In this document: piece after piece, positions 26,280 to 34,225 of the stretch
Layout of the letters: the number at the start of each line of letters is the position of its first letter
How positions within the stretch are numbered: position 1 is the stretch's first letter
Assembly: GCF_900115695.1 (NCBI RefSeq)
Contig: NZ_FOXK01000007.1
Coordinates: 338,687-402,686 of the forward strand
Direction of reading: 5' to 3'
DNA: 64,000 bases
Source: Ectopseudomonas toyotomiensis
GTDB lineage: Bacteria; Pseudomonadota; Gammaproteobacteria; Pseudomonadales; Pseudomonadaceae
Notes under the pieces: generated by a model
Database searches by the model: none
Told to the model about the DNA's origin: nothing
Seen by the model: the letters and a program-made list of their open reading frames with translations, nothing else
Position numbers and translations under genes: made by a program

Positions 26280-26624
26280 TTACTTCTTCTTTTTCTTGTA
26301 GCGAACGACGATCCGGTTATGCACCGGGTACTTCTCGATCTCGTAGTCGGGGTTGAAGGTCACTAGGTTGTGCAAGGCAATACTGGTCGCCGAGAGCAAT
26401 CCGAATGCCCCCGTGACTCCTCCTGCAAAACTGCCGGCTGCCAGGCCAACGCGGCCTACGGTGTAAACGCGACAGGTCAGTCCGGTGACCTCGATCTTGC
26501 TTTCGACCAGGCGAACGGCCTCGATCAACTTGCCGCTCAGGCCTACGACCTCAAACGACTCTTGGCGGCTGATGAGTTGAGGCAACTTGGCAGTGGCCAA
26601 GTCGTCGAATGTCAGTTGTGTCAT
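26280..26624 (-). CDS. small hypothetical protein with hydrophobic hairpin
   Basis: A 114-residue protein. Its middle (residues ~55-85, GRVGLAAGSFAGGVTGAFGL and SATSIALHN) is a Gly/Ala-rich hydrophobic stretch that could be a membrane hairpin. The C-terminus ends in a run of lysines (YKKKKK). The N-terminal half, with MTQLTFDDLATAKLPQLISR, is soluble-looking. No family recognised. Same strand as and 47 bases before the secreted protein, and divergent from the Xre gene. Confidence 0.65.
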   Translation of the reverse strand: MTQLTFDDLATAKLPQLISRQESFEVVGLSGKLIEAVRLVESKIEVTGLTCRVYTVGRVGLAAGSFAGGVTGAFGLLSATSIALHNLVTFNPDYEIEKYPVHNRIVVRYKKKKK

Positions 26625-26772
26625 GGTGAAGGTCTCGCTTATTGCGCAATGAAGGGTTTTGCAGTGTCGACTTAAATGGATGCGTATCGACTCTATGGGT
26701 TGGATAACAACCTTTGAAGCCCTTCATGTCAAGAGGATGGCATTCGACCATTCAGGTTGACCTGGAGGGTGT

Positions 26773-27120
26773 ATGCCGAAGTCTGAAGAAACGAACCTGG
26801 CCAAAGTAGTGGGCTTGGCGATTGCCAGGCAGCGCATGCTGTGCGAGCTGACTCAAGAGCAGGTCGCCGAGCGGCTGGGGATTGGTGGTGAAGCCGTGTC
26901 GCGTATCGAGCGTGGCATCGTGATGCCGAACATCGAGCGCCTGATGCAGTTCGCTGAGATATTCGGTTGTGAGGCTGCGGATCTGCTGACCCAAGCCAGC
27001 CACCGGCCTGAAGACCAGGCCGTGCGTATCAGCCAGATGCTCAATCAACTCACACCGACAGATCGTCAGTTGGTGCTGGAGATGATCGAGCGTCTCACCC
27101 AACGCCTGAGTCAGGATTGA
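26773..27120 (+). CDS. Xre/Cro-family HTH transcriptional regulator
   Basis: A 115-residue DNA-binding regulator. The HTH_3 domain spans ~10-65: GLAIARQRMLCELTQEQVAE, then LGIGGEAVSRIERGIVMPN. The C-terminal half is helical and may mediate dimerisation (MLNQLTPTDRQLVLEMIERL). ATG at 26773 is preceded by GGAGGGT. It is the only plus-strand gene among a block of minus-strand mobile-element genes and likely controls them. Its 3' end overlaps the convergent zinc-ribbon gene by 26 bases. Confidence 0.88.
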   Translation: MPKSEETNLAKVVGLAIARQRMLCELTQEQVAERLGIGGEAVSRIERGIVMPNIERLMQFAEIFGCEAADLLTQASHRPEDQAVRISQMLNQLTPTDRQLVLEMIERLTQRLSQD

Positions 27121-27445
27121 GTTCAGGTTCAGCTGCCCGGTTAAACAGCGCCCCGCAACGCAGGCACAGGCGGTCGTGTTGCATGAACTGAAAGCGCCGG
27201 GCGTCTTGCAGAAAGGGTTGGTTCTCAGCCCATCGCCGCTGAGCCAGTTCAATCCCTTCCGTCACAAATCCCAGCACCTGTTCCAAGTTGATCGGCTCCA
27301 CTCCAGGTAATGCAGCCTCTGGGCCGGAAGGTCGCCGTGCCGCATTCATAAAACCGCCTATGACGCTGGCTAGCATGACCAGCGTGCTGACTGATTCCTT
27401 GGACAGCACAGCGGATGATTCACAGATCAAGCAGCGTGTGGACAT
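27095..27445 (-). CDS. zinc-ribbon-like hypothetical protein
   Basis: A 116-residue protein with a Cys pair at each end, CLICES near residue 5 and CLRCGAL near residue 93, enough to bind one zinc in a split ribbon. The middle has a hydrophobic helix (LVMLASVIGGFMN). ATG at 27445 follows GAGGAGCG. It is last in the minus-strand island operon, just after radC. Function unknown. Confidence 0.65.
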   Translation of the reverse strand: MSTRCLICESSAVLSKESVSTLVMLASVIGGFMNAARRPSGPEAALPGVEPINLEQVLGFVTEGIELAQRRWAENQPFLQDARRFQFMQHDRLCLRCGALFNRAAEPELNPDSGVG

Positions 27446-27487
27446 GATCGCTCCTCGGGGCGTGATGGTGCCCGCAGCAAAGGGTGG

Positions 27488-27985
27488 TTAGAGCAAGCCC
27501 TGTTCAGCCAGCGACACGATGCCTTCTGACCCCACGATGAAGTGATCCAGCGTGGTGGTGCCAACCATGGCCAGTGCGTTTTTGAGTGTCTGCGTCAGGC
27601 GTATATCTGCCTGGCTGGGCGAGGGATCGCCGGAGGGATGGTTGTGCACCAGGATCACTGCAGCGGCGTTTTGCGCGAGCACGGTTTTGATCACTTCACG
27701 CGGATAGACGCTGGCTGCGTCGAGGGTGCCGCGAAACAGTTCCTCGAAACGGATCACGCGGTGTTTGCTGTCGAGTAGCAACACTGCGAAGACTTCGTGT
27801 GGCAGATCCTGCAGCAACACCTGCAGATGCTCTCTGACTTTGTGTGGATCAGTCAGCGCGCGGCCTTTACTCAGTCGCTGAGTGGCTAGCTGTTGGGCCA
27901 TGCGCAGGATGTCGTTTTCGCTAACGGGCGAATCCACCAGGTAACTGCCGGCGACTTCACCGGCCCTGAGCTTGTGAAATTTCAT
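27488..27985 (-). CDS. radC: RadC-family JAB-domain protein
   Basis: A 165-residue RadC-type protein. The JAMM/MPN+ metal-binding motif is complete: E near residue 64, then HNHPSGDPSPSQAD (H-x-H-x7-S-x2-D, ~114-127). The N-terminal helix-hairpin-helix of chromosomal RadC (~220 residues) is missing, as is common for copies on plasmids and islands. The family's biochemical role is unsettled. ATG at 27985 after GGAGA. Part of the recombination-like operon with the YqaJ exonuclease. Confidence 0.88.
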   Translation of the reverse strand: MKFHKLRAGEVAGSYLVDSPVSENDILRMAQQLATQRLSKGRALTDPHKVREHLQVLLQDLPHEVFAVLLLDSKHRVIRFEELFRGTLDAASVYPREVIKTVLAQNAAAVILVHNHPSGDPSPSQADIRLTQTLKNALAMVGTTTLDHFIVGSEGIVSLAEQGLL

Positions 27986-28026
27986 GGTGTGTCTCCGGTG
28001 GGCGAGCCGAGCTGGCTCGCCTGTGG

Positions 28027-28923
28027 TTAGGCTGAGGGTTCAAGTTGCTGGGATTGGGCTTCGAGTTTCTCGGCGAGTGACTGGGTGTGAACGGTGCTGT
28101 CGGTCTTCGACGCGGCGGGCTGACCGTCCGGAAAGAACTCTTCAGCAATGGCGCTGCTGTCCTCACCGTCGTCCTCGAAGATGCCGTTGCCCAGACCGAC
28201 ACGCGCGGTAGCATCCAGCGCGGCTTGATCAAAACCAGCCGCCAAACGTGCCTCATCCAACTCACGCGCAGTGAGTAACGCTTGCTCCACGGTCATGCCG
28301 CTGCGCAGTGTCAGGTCGACGTAGAAAATCGGTGTACCGTGGCTCTGTCGGGTGGATTTGCCACGTAGACGCAGCTCCAGCGGTAGGCAGGCCAGACGAT
28401 CACCCGAGATGGCCCGGAAGTACTGCAACCGGGCTATGAGCGTGCGGATACTGTTGAAGCCCGTGGTGCGAAACACGAAGCTACCCAGGGCATCCTCATC
28501 GCCAATCACCACATTCATTCGTCCGTAGGGCTTGCAGGCATTGCCCTTGGCCAGAGGGCAGGCATCGGGCGACGGGCAGGGCAGCGATTGAACGCCGTCC
28601 TTGCCGATGCGCTTGCAGGTTTCACCGTTGCCGACACAGACCGGTCGACCGTTCTGCCGATCAAACAGGGTGTAATCAGCGCGGAAATTCAGCTCAGGTT
28701 CGTTGAACAACAAGCGCACTGGGATGCTGCGCAGTTTGTCGTCTTTGCCCTGGCGCAGTTCGTCATTGAGCGGGTGCAGTAGCCAGCCGTCCTTGCCTTG
28801 TACCTGAGAGGTGATGGTGAATTGATCGTCTTTCTCCGGCAGGCGCTTGCCGTTCTTCTCGACGACCTTACCGATGGAAATCCGTCCGAGTACCGGCGGA
28901 GTAATAGCCAGACCTTTGAGCAT
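28027..28923 (-). CDS. Gp3-like / putative recombination directionality factor family protein
   Basis: A 298-residue protein starting MLKGLAITPPVLGRISIGKV, of a family often annotated 'hydrolase or metal-binding protein' in Pseudomonas islands and related to phage Gp3-like directionality factors. It contains a Cys-rich stretch (RPVCVGNGETCKR, LPCPSPDACPLAKGNACKPY) likely to bind a metal. The C-terminal tail is acidic. ATG at 28923 is preceded by AAGGAGCG; an upstream extension lacks a site. Its position between radC and the exonuclease suggests a role in element excision or recombination. The family name is moderate confidence. Confidence 0.7.
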   Translation of the reverse strand: MLKGLAITPPVLGRISIGKVVEKNGKRLPEKDDQFTITSQVQGKDGWLLHPLNDELRQGKDDKLRSIPVRLLFNEPELNFRADYTLFDRQNGRPVCVGNGETCKRIGKDGVQSLPCPSPDACPLAKGNACKPYGRMNVVIGDEDALGSFVFRTTGFNSIRTLIARLQYFRAISGDRLACLPLELRLRGKSTRQSHGTPIFYVDLTLRSGMTVEQALLTARELDEARLAAGFDQAALDATARVGLGNGIFEDDGEDSSAIAEEFFPDGQPAASKTDSTVHTQSLAEKLEAQSQQLEPSA

Positions 28924-29011
28924 GATGGCGCTCCTTGAAATAAAAAAGGCCAGCCAGCAGCGCGAACTGCATGGACTGGCCAAGGGGGAGGGATTGAGTT
29001 GAAGAGGGCGA

Positions 29012-30016
29012 TCAGCCGATCAGAAAGCGCCGACTACCTTCCTTGAGCTTTGGATAGCGGGCCTGCAGGTAGGGCTTTTCCTGGAGCAGGCGCTCGACAT
29101 CGAGCACGGTGCTGTCCTTGGCTTTGCGCCAGCTCACGTAGCCGCTGGAGAACTCGGCACGGGTGGACTCACCCATGGCTTGCTGCAGCATTTGCTTCAG
29201 TTCGGCTTCGCGCTTTTCCTTTTCAGAGATTGATTGACGCACAGCCTTCAGCTCCAGGAAGGCAGCCGCCAGACCGGCATTGCCGCTGAAGTCGACGACC
29301 TGGCCGTTGTCCTGCGGATACAGGCAACGCAGCGCCAGCTCAGCCGATGCACTGCCATCTGCGGGCGGTGGGGTATCCGTTTCTACGTACTGCCAGAAAC
29401 GGCGCTCCAACTCGATCAGGCGAGCGATCATCTGCTCGTCCCGCTCAATGCGATGGATCTCCAGTGTCTGGCCACCGAGCAACACCGCCACATCGGCCGC
29501 CTGCTTACCGGTGACGGCGAGCTGATGCATTACCTGCAACTGCACATATTCGGGTACGCCTTCTTTCCAGAGGCGTGCCCCGTTTATGCCGGCTGTCTTG
29601 CATTCGAGGATCTGCACCTCGTCTGTACCAATCACCTCGCGATCAATGTTGGCCAGCATCCAGGGCAACTCCGGATTGGGATGCTGCAGCACAGCGTTGA
29701 TGCGACGTACCTTGTGCTTCGTGCGTTTGCTGTAATGCCAGGCCACGATGGGCTCCAGCACGTTGCCCCAGTAAGCCGGGCTTTCTTCATCGTGCGGGTC
29801 GGTCTTCGGCAGTTTGCTGTCGCGGCCGGTTTTCTCCAGCCACAGCTCCAACTGGGATTTGTAGGGATTGAGACCGACCGCCGCCGCTGCATCCGAACTG
29901 CCGATGCCTTGTTTGCGGATCTGCAGCCAGTCCTCGCGCGGCAGCTCCTTGGTGCTGACCAGGCGCAGGGCAGGGCGTTTCTTGCTGGTGCTGCCATTCA
30001 ATGACGTTGCTTTCAT
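29012..30016 (-). CDS. YqaJ-family viral recombinase / lambda-type exonuclease
   Basis: A 334-residue nuclease of the YqaJ/lambda-exonuclease fold, which resects DNA for recombination. Motifs: GIGSSDAAAAVGLNPY, WGNVLEPIVAWHY (Glu), and the PD-(D/E)XK centre LANIDRE ... ILECKTAG. A C-terminal helical tail (EKEKREAELKQML) follows. ATG at 30016 sits 6-7 bases after GAGGTG; a GTG at 30025 overlaps that site and is less likely. No RecT/Beta annealing partner is obvious, though the DUF932 or Gp3-like proteins beside it could fill that part. Confidence 0.87.
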   Translation of the reverse strand: MKATSLNGSTSKKRPALRLVSTKELPREDWLQIRKQGIGSSDAAAAVGLNPYKSQLELWLEKTGRDSKLPKTDPHDEESPAYWGNVLEPIVAWHYSKRTKHKVRRINAVLQHPNPELPWMLANIDREVIGTDEVQILECKTAGINGARLWKEGVPEYVQLQVMHQLAVTGKQAADVAVLLGGQTLEIHRIERDEQMIARLIELERRFWQYVETDTPPPADGSASAELALRCLYPQDNGQVVDFSGNAGLAAAFLELKAVRQSISEKEKREAELKQMLQQAMGESTRAEFSSGYVSWRKAKDSTVLDVERLLQEKPYLQARYPKLKEGSRRFLIG

Positions 30017-30094
30017 GGTGTTCACCTCGCGGACACAAAAACGCCCGGTCAGCGCTGAACTGACCGGGCGTTATGGAGTGGATGAAATAGAAGA

Positions 30095-31063
30095 TCAGGC
30101 GACCATTTGCAGGGCCGCATCCAGAGCGCGTTGCTTGACCTGTGCACCTTGGCCAAACCAGGCCGAGTCGAGGCGGTACTCAGTGCTGCGAGCACGACGC
30201 TCATGGTCGACGTACTCGGTCACCGCGTTGAGCAGACCCCAGGCAGTACCGCGAGCCGACTCCAAGTCCGAGCCACGGCCGCGGCCTTCGTACAGCTCCT
30301 GTACGCGGCGCAGGGCGCGCTCGTTGGGCAACTGTTCGGGCAATTGTCCGGTCGGGCTGACCTCGCACAGCACGTTCATGAAGTAGCCCAAGGCCTCATG
30401 CCACTGCACCTTGCGCTCAGCCAGTGCGCGCATGCGGTACATGAAGTCGTCCCATTGCGAGACGGCGATGCCGAGTTGCTTCTTCACCACCTTCGAGTCG
30501 AAGCGGGTGTTATGCGGTACCTTGATCGCACGGCTGGTGCCGTCCAGGGCCACTGTCAGGGTGTTGTTGCACACCACGCGCACGGTGGTCGGTGTTGCCG
30601 TAGTCGCTAGGGTGCCGTCACAGGACGTCGCCAGAAGCAGGTAGCCGTTGACCTGATCGTGGCCCTTGATCGACGTGCCTTGTCCGGTACGCGCCAGCGC
30701 CCAGAACTTGCGACCACCTTTGAGCACGCCCGCAGTTTCCAGCTCATAGCCGGACACTTCGGTCAGATCGCGATAGAACTCCAGCACCTCGCGCGGTTGT
30801 ACGGTGTGGTAGCGGTTGGAAACCACTGACAGTGGAGCTTTGGTATCGGAGCGATAGAGCACCTTCTGCTCCGGGAAGGAATGGATCGCGCCCAAGTGGC
30901 CGACAGCATCCGATTTGAAATGCACCGGCGACTCCTGGATTTGCCAGTCCATGCCGGCCTCACGCTGCCAGACCTCGATAGGTTGCTTGCGAGGCAGGTT
31001 GTTGCCCAGGCCATGCCAGGGAGTAGCGCCGACATAGGCCATTTGTTCGACTTGATGAGCCAT
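30095..31063 (-). CDS. DUF932 phage/plasmid-like protein
   Basis: A 322-residue DUF932-family protein, typical of plasmids, ICEs and phages. It opens MAHQVEQMAYVGATPWHGLG, the family's usual start, and contains VSNRYHTVQPREVLEFYRDL and VRVVCNNTLTVALDG. Its function is not established; association with recombination genes is common. ATG at 31063 follows AAAGGAAAT. Upstream member of the minus-strand operon. Confidence 0.88.
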   Translation of the reverse strand: MAHQVEQMAYVGATPWHGLGNNLPRKQPIEVWQREAGMDWQIQESPVHFKSDAVGHLGAIHSFPEQKVLYRSDTKAPLSVVSNRYHTVQPREVLEFYRDLTEVSGYELETAGVLKGGRKFWALARTGQGTSIKGHDQVNGYLLLATSCDGTLATTATPTTVRVVCNNTLTVALDGTSRAIKVPHNTRFDSKVVKKQLGIAVSQWDDFMYRMRALAERKVQWHEALGYFMNVLCEVSPTGQLPEQLPNERALRRVQELYEGRGRGSDLESARGTAWGLLNAVTEYVDHERRARSTEYRLDSAWFGQGAQVKQRALDAALQMVA

Positions 31064-31155
31064 GATGAATTTCCTTTGAGCAATAGCCGGCATAAAGCGC
31101 TGCGCATGACGCAGCACCGGCATTTAGAGAAAAATGAGAGAGAAGGGCGGCCGGA

Positions 31156-31482
31156 TCAGACCGGCTGATTGAAGCGGTGACCGCAGCTCAGGCAGAGGTT
31201 GTGGGCCAGCACATGACGGTCGAGTTTTTCGCCAAGCTGAGCACCCATCGCACAACCACCTGCAGCACCAACCAGGCCGTTGAGAATGGCCGATGACAGG
31301 GCATTGAGGTTTACGTTGGGAGGTTTGGCTAGTGCGCTACTGGTAACAGCTGGGCCAGTGAGCAGGATGGTGCCGGCACCACGCAGCGCACCGCCCAGCA
31401 TGCCGATGAAGGCAGCAATCCGCATGGCGGTGAGGTGCGTGGAAACCTGAGGAGAGCCGCAGCTCGGGCAGTGCAATGACAT
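31156..31482 (-). CDS. small zinc-ribbon membrane-like protein
   Basis: A 108-residue protein. A CPSC pair near the N-terminus (MSLHCPSCGS) and CLSC near the C-terminus (HNLCLSCGHRF) form a split zinc ribbon. Between them are two Gly/Ala-rich hydrophobic segments (AAFIGMLGGALRGAGTILL; LVGAAGGCAMGAQLG), possibly a membrane hairpin. ATG at 31482 is preceded by GGAG. It resembles in layout the zinc-ribbon protein at the other end of the operon (27095-27445). First gene of the minus-strand operon. Confidence 0.65.
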   Translation of the reverse strand: MSLHCPSCGSPQVSTHLTAMRIAAFIGMLGGALRGAGTILLTGPAVTSSALAKPPNVNLNALSSAILNGLVGAAGGCAMGAQLGEKLDRHVLAHNLCLSCGHRFNQPV

Positions 31483-31555
31483 GGTTGAAGACTCCAGGGT
31501 GGGGATGTCATTGCGGTGATGTGTGACTGAAATTTCATTCGATTGAGACCAAAGC

Positions 31556-31589
31556 CCGCTATTTCCGCTACGAGTAGCGGAAATAGCGG
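31556..31589. repeat. perfect 34-base inverted repeat
   Basis: Arms CCGCTATTTCCGCTAC / GTAGCGGAAATAGCGG (16 bases each, perfect) around a 2-base centre. It lies upstream of the minus-strand operon and between it and the AlpA-like gene. No T-run, so an operator, replication or nicking site is more likely than a terminator. Confidence 0.85.
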
Positions 31590-31814
31590 CTAGCCGTGTC
31601 TTCATGCCGGCAATCCTGAGGGGCAAGTCATTGCCGGCACCTATACGTGCGCCTGCTCGTAGTAAAAAAAAAAATTAAGCAGACGCGATGAATGCTGGAG
31701 CAGGCATTCGTAGAGTGACGACGCAAGCGAAGGCACGCGTTTTGAGAGCAGGCCGTCTGCACAGTCGCGTTGCCAGAAATCGCTCGAATGCTCTTTAAAT
31801 GTTTGGAGGAAAGT

Positions 31815-32075
31815 ATGAACCCAGAATTAGGTGTCGATTCTGAAGTGCGAATTATTAGGGTTAAAGATGTTGTGAAAATGACAGGGCTATCACGCTCAAC
31901 AATTTATGATCGAATAAATAGCCTATCGCCACGATACGATAAGGATTTTCCACGACCAAGAAGGTTGGGTGGTAATTCAGTGGGGTGGTTGTCATGTGAG
32001 ATGCAGCAATGGGTTAGCTCAAGAGAGGTGGTTCAAGGATTAAAAAGTTGTGATCGGGGAGGTGGGGGAGAGTAG
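31815..32075 (+). CDS. AlpA-like excisionase/regulator
   Basis: An 86-residue small winged-helix protein of the AlpA/MerR-like kind: IIRVKDVVKMTGLSRSTIYD is the HTH, followed by RPRRLGGNSVGWL, a wing, and MQQWVSSRE. AlpA-like proteins activate integrase or excision genes on P4-like islands. ATG at 31815 sits six bases after GGAGGA. The DNA is AT-richer than neighbours. It ends 43 bases before the DUF3987 start. Confidence 0.85.
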   Translation: MNPELGVDSEVRIIRVKDVVKMTGLSRSTIYDRINSLSPRYDKDFPRPRRLGGNSVGWLSCEMQQWVSSREVVQGLKSCDRGGGGE

Positions 32076-32118
32076 CTCTCCCACTTTAAAGTCATCAAGA
32101 TTTAATGCGAGGGCAGTA

Positions 32119-33537
32119 ATGGCTAATCAAAGTGCGCTTCCTGAGCCTGGTTGTGAATATCCTTTATTTATTCCTGCGCCAATTTTTGCGGCAGCAGTAG
32201 ATGAAGTAGAAGTAAACATCAAGGCGCCCAGGTCGCTTGTGATTTCTGGGGCACTGACAGCAATATCATTAGTTTCTCAGGGGCTAATTGATGTGCTGAA
32301 GCCAAATAATCAGGTGGTGCCAGTATCTTTAATGCTGGCGACCATTGCTGATTCTGGTGATCGTAAATCTACGGCTCAGGATGCGCTGTTAAAAAGTGTG
32401 AGGTCTTTTGAAGTAGGAAGAGATGATGAATATAAGCGTGATATGGTTCGGTGGAAGGCTGGGTTGGCAATATGGGAGCAGGGGAAGAAGGAGTTACTAA
32501 AATCTATCAGTAAAGCTTATCGTGATGATTTTGATACCAGCAGTATCGAAAGTAAAATAATGGAGCATGAGAATAATAAGCCTGAAAAGCCCAGGCGGTT
32601 TCGAATGCTGTATGACGACACTACGCCGCAAGCCTTGTTTCTGGGCATGTATGAGGGGCTGCCAACCGCAGGGCTTATCTCCGATGAGGCATCAGGTATT
32701 TTGAATGGTCGTACCTTTAGGGATTTTCCGAAATTAAATACAATCTGGAGCGGCGGAGTAATTGCTGTGGATCGTACCTCTTCAGAAAGTTATCGACTTG
32801 ATGAGGCGCGATTAACTGTATCGCTAATGGTGCAGGAGAAGAACTTCATTGACTATTTGTCGCGTAAAGGTGAGTTGTCGCGCGGAGCTGGACTTTGGGC
32901 TAGATTTTTAATTTGTAAGCCTGATTCGATAAGGGGGACTAGGGTTATGGAAAGCTTCAGTAGTTCTTGGCAGAGAACTACTGATTTTAACGTAAGGGTA
33001 TCCGAACTGCTGGAGCGTAATGCTCGGTTTCAGGCGCAGGCTACAAGCTGTCGAGAGAGAATTAAATTTACCCCTGCAGCATCTGCACTGTGGATGAAAG
33101 TTTTCAACGAGATTGAGGTTGGGATGCGTGAAGGGGGGCGATTTGAAAGAATGCCCGATTTTGCCTCTAAGCTAGCTGATAATATTGCCAGGGTTGCTGC
33201 ATTGCTTCACTTTTTTGAGGGTGAGGAGGGAGATATCCCAATTGAGATCCTTGAGTTTTCTGTTTCTCTGTGCTGTTGGTTTGCTGATGAGTTCAAAAAG
33301 ATTTTCGTTCCTCCTGTTCAAATTGAAGTTGATGCTGATGAGTTGTATCAGTGGCTCGTGACAAGAAAGCGTGTAAGGGGGCGTGAAATCGATAAAAATG
33401 ACTTACTTCAATATGGTCCGAATAGAATGAGAAAAAAGGAAGTGCTTTCGCCGATTTTAGATTATCTTGTATCGGCTAAAAAAATAATTATTCATGAGCG
33501 CCGTCTGGGGCGAATGGTAGTAAGAATTAATGATTGA
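32119..33537 (+). CDS. DUF3987 / YfjI-family protein
   Basis: A 472-residue protein starting MANQSALPEPGCEYPLFIPA. It matches the DUF3987 (YfjI-like) family of prophage and island proteins, with SLMLATIADSGDRKSTAQDA (a Walker-A-like position), LYDDTTPQALF, GLISDEASGIL, and ARFLICKPDS. Members look like primase/helicase-related ATPases; the biochemical role is not proven. ATG at 32119 follows GAGGG. AT-rich like its neighbours. Probably co-transcribed with the AlpA-like gene. Confidence 0.82.
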   Translation: MANQSALPEPGCEYPLFIPAPIFAAAVDEVEVNIKAPRSLVISGALTAISLVSQGLIDVLKPNNQVVPVSLMLATIADSGDRKSTAQDALLKSVRSFEVGRDDEYKRDMVRWKAGLAIWEQGKKELLKSISKAYRDDFDTSSIESKIMEHENNKPEKPRRFRMLYDDTTPQALFLGMYEGLPTAGLISDEASGILNGRTFRDFPKLNTIWSGGVIAVDRTSSESYRLDEARLTVSLMVQEKNFIDYLSRKGELSRGAGLWARFLICKPDSIRGTRVMESFSSSWQRTTDFNVRVSELLERNARFQAQATSCRERIKFTPAASALWMKVFNEIEVGMREGGRFERMPDFASKLADNIARVAALLHFFEGEEGDIPIEILEFSVSLCCWFADEFKKIFVPPVQIEVDADELYQWLVTRKRVRGREIDKNDLLQYGPNRMRKKEVLSPILDYLVSAKKIIIHERRLGRMVVRIND

Positions 33538-33595
33538 TGGTCGTGGTGGTGTCGGCTTTTGGAAGGTTAGCACCACCAAAATCCAATATTTGAAA

Positions 33596-34225
33596 TTATT
33601 GTTTTTGCTTTTCGATTATTCTGTCTAGAATAATTTGAGTTATGTCATCTTTTTCTCTCTTGCCGAGATATTGTTTGTTGTCTTCGATGTTGAGGAGTGC
33701 GTTTGTTACATTTTCGGCGTATTCGAAATTAGTTCTGTTCCCTTTTGGGGTATTGGCAATGTGCTCGTCGATTAGTGCTATCAGTTTCTTGTAGTATATT
33801 GATTTTGCTTCGCCGCCTAGCTTCGCTTTATTACTTCTGTTGGCGATGATTCTATCATATACCCCTTCTAGGTAACCTTGGGCTTCAATTGCGCGGCGCT
33901 GAGAAAACCAAGCATTTATGTAGTCTTCTTTTGGTAAATTATATTCTATTTTTAAGATGTGAAGTGCTATCAAGTAGATGTTGCAGTTGACTCTTTCGTT
34001 AAGGTTGGATGTTACTGTTCTTATGAAGTCTTTATTAATTATGGCCTCCTCGATTTCGCTCTCTGTCAAGGTCTTTCTTTGCTTTTCAATTATTTCCTCA
34101 AGATTGATGTCAGACTCGGAGCTTCTTAATAATACTGCTGTATTGCTCTTGATGATTCTAATGGTTGTTTTGAATAGGGATTCAAGTGAATTTTTATCTG
34201 CTTCAGTCTTTATTGAGTTTTTCAT
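33596..34225 (-). CDS. AT-rich hypothetical protein downstream of integrase
   Basis: A 209-residue, mostly helical, Lys/Glu/Asn-rich protein with no recognisable family. It begins MKNSIKTEADKNSLESLFKT and ends EKQKQ. The start overlaps the integrase 3' end by 23 bases on the same strand, suggesting translation after int. Base composition is clearly AT-richer than the host genes, so recently acquired. No membrane segments. A moron-like cargo gene is plausible; function unknown. Confidence 0.65.
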   Translation of the reverse strand: MKNSIKTEADKNSLESLFKTTIRIIKSNTAVLLRSSESDINLEEIIEKQRKTLTESEIEEAIINKDFIRTVTSNLNERVNCNIYLIALHILKIEYNLPKEDYINAWFSQRRAIEAQGYLEGVYDRIIANRSNKAKLGGEAKSIYYKKLIALIDEHIANTPKGNRTNFEYAENVTNALLNIEDNKQYLGKREKDDITQIILDRIIEKQKQ

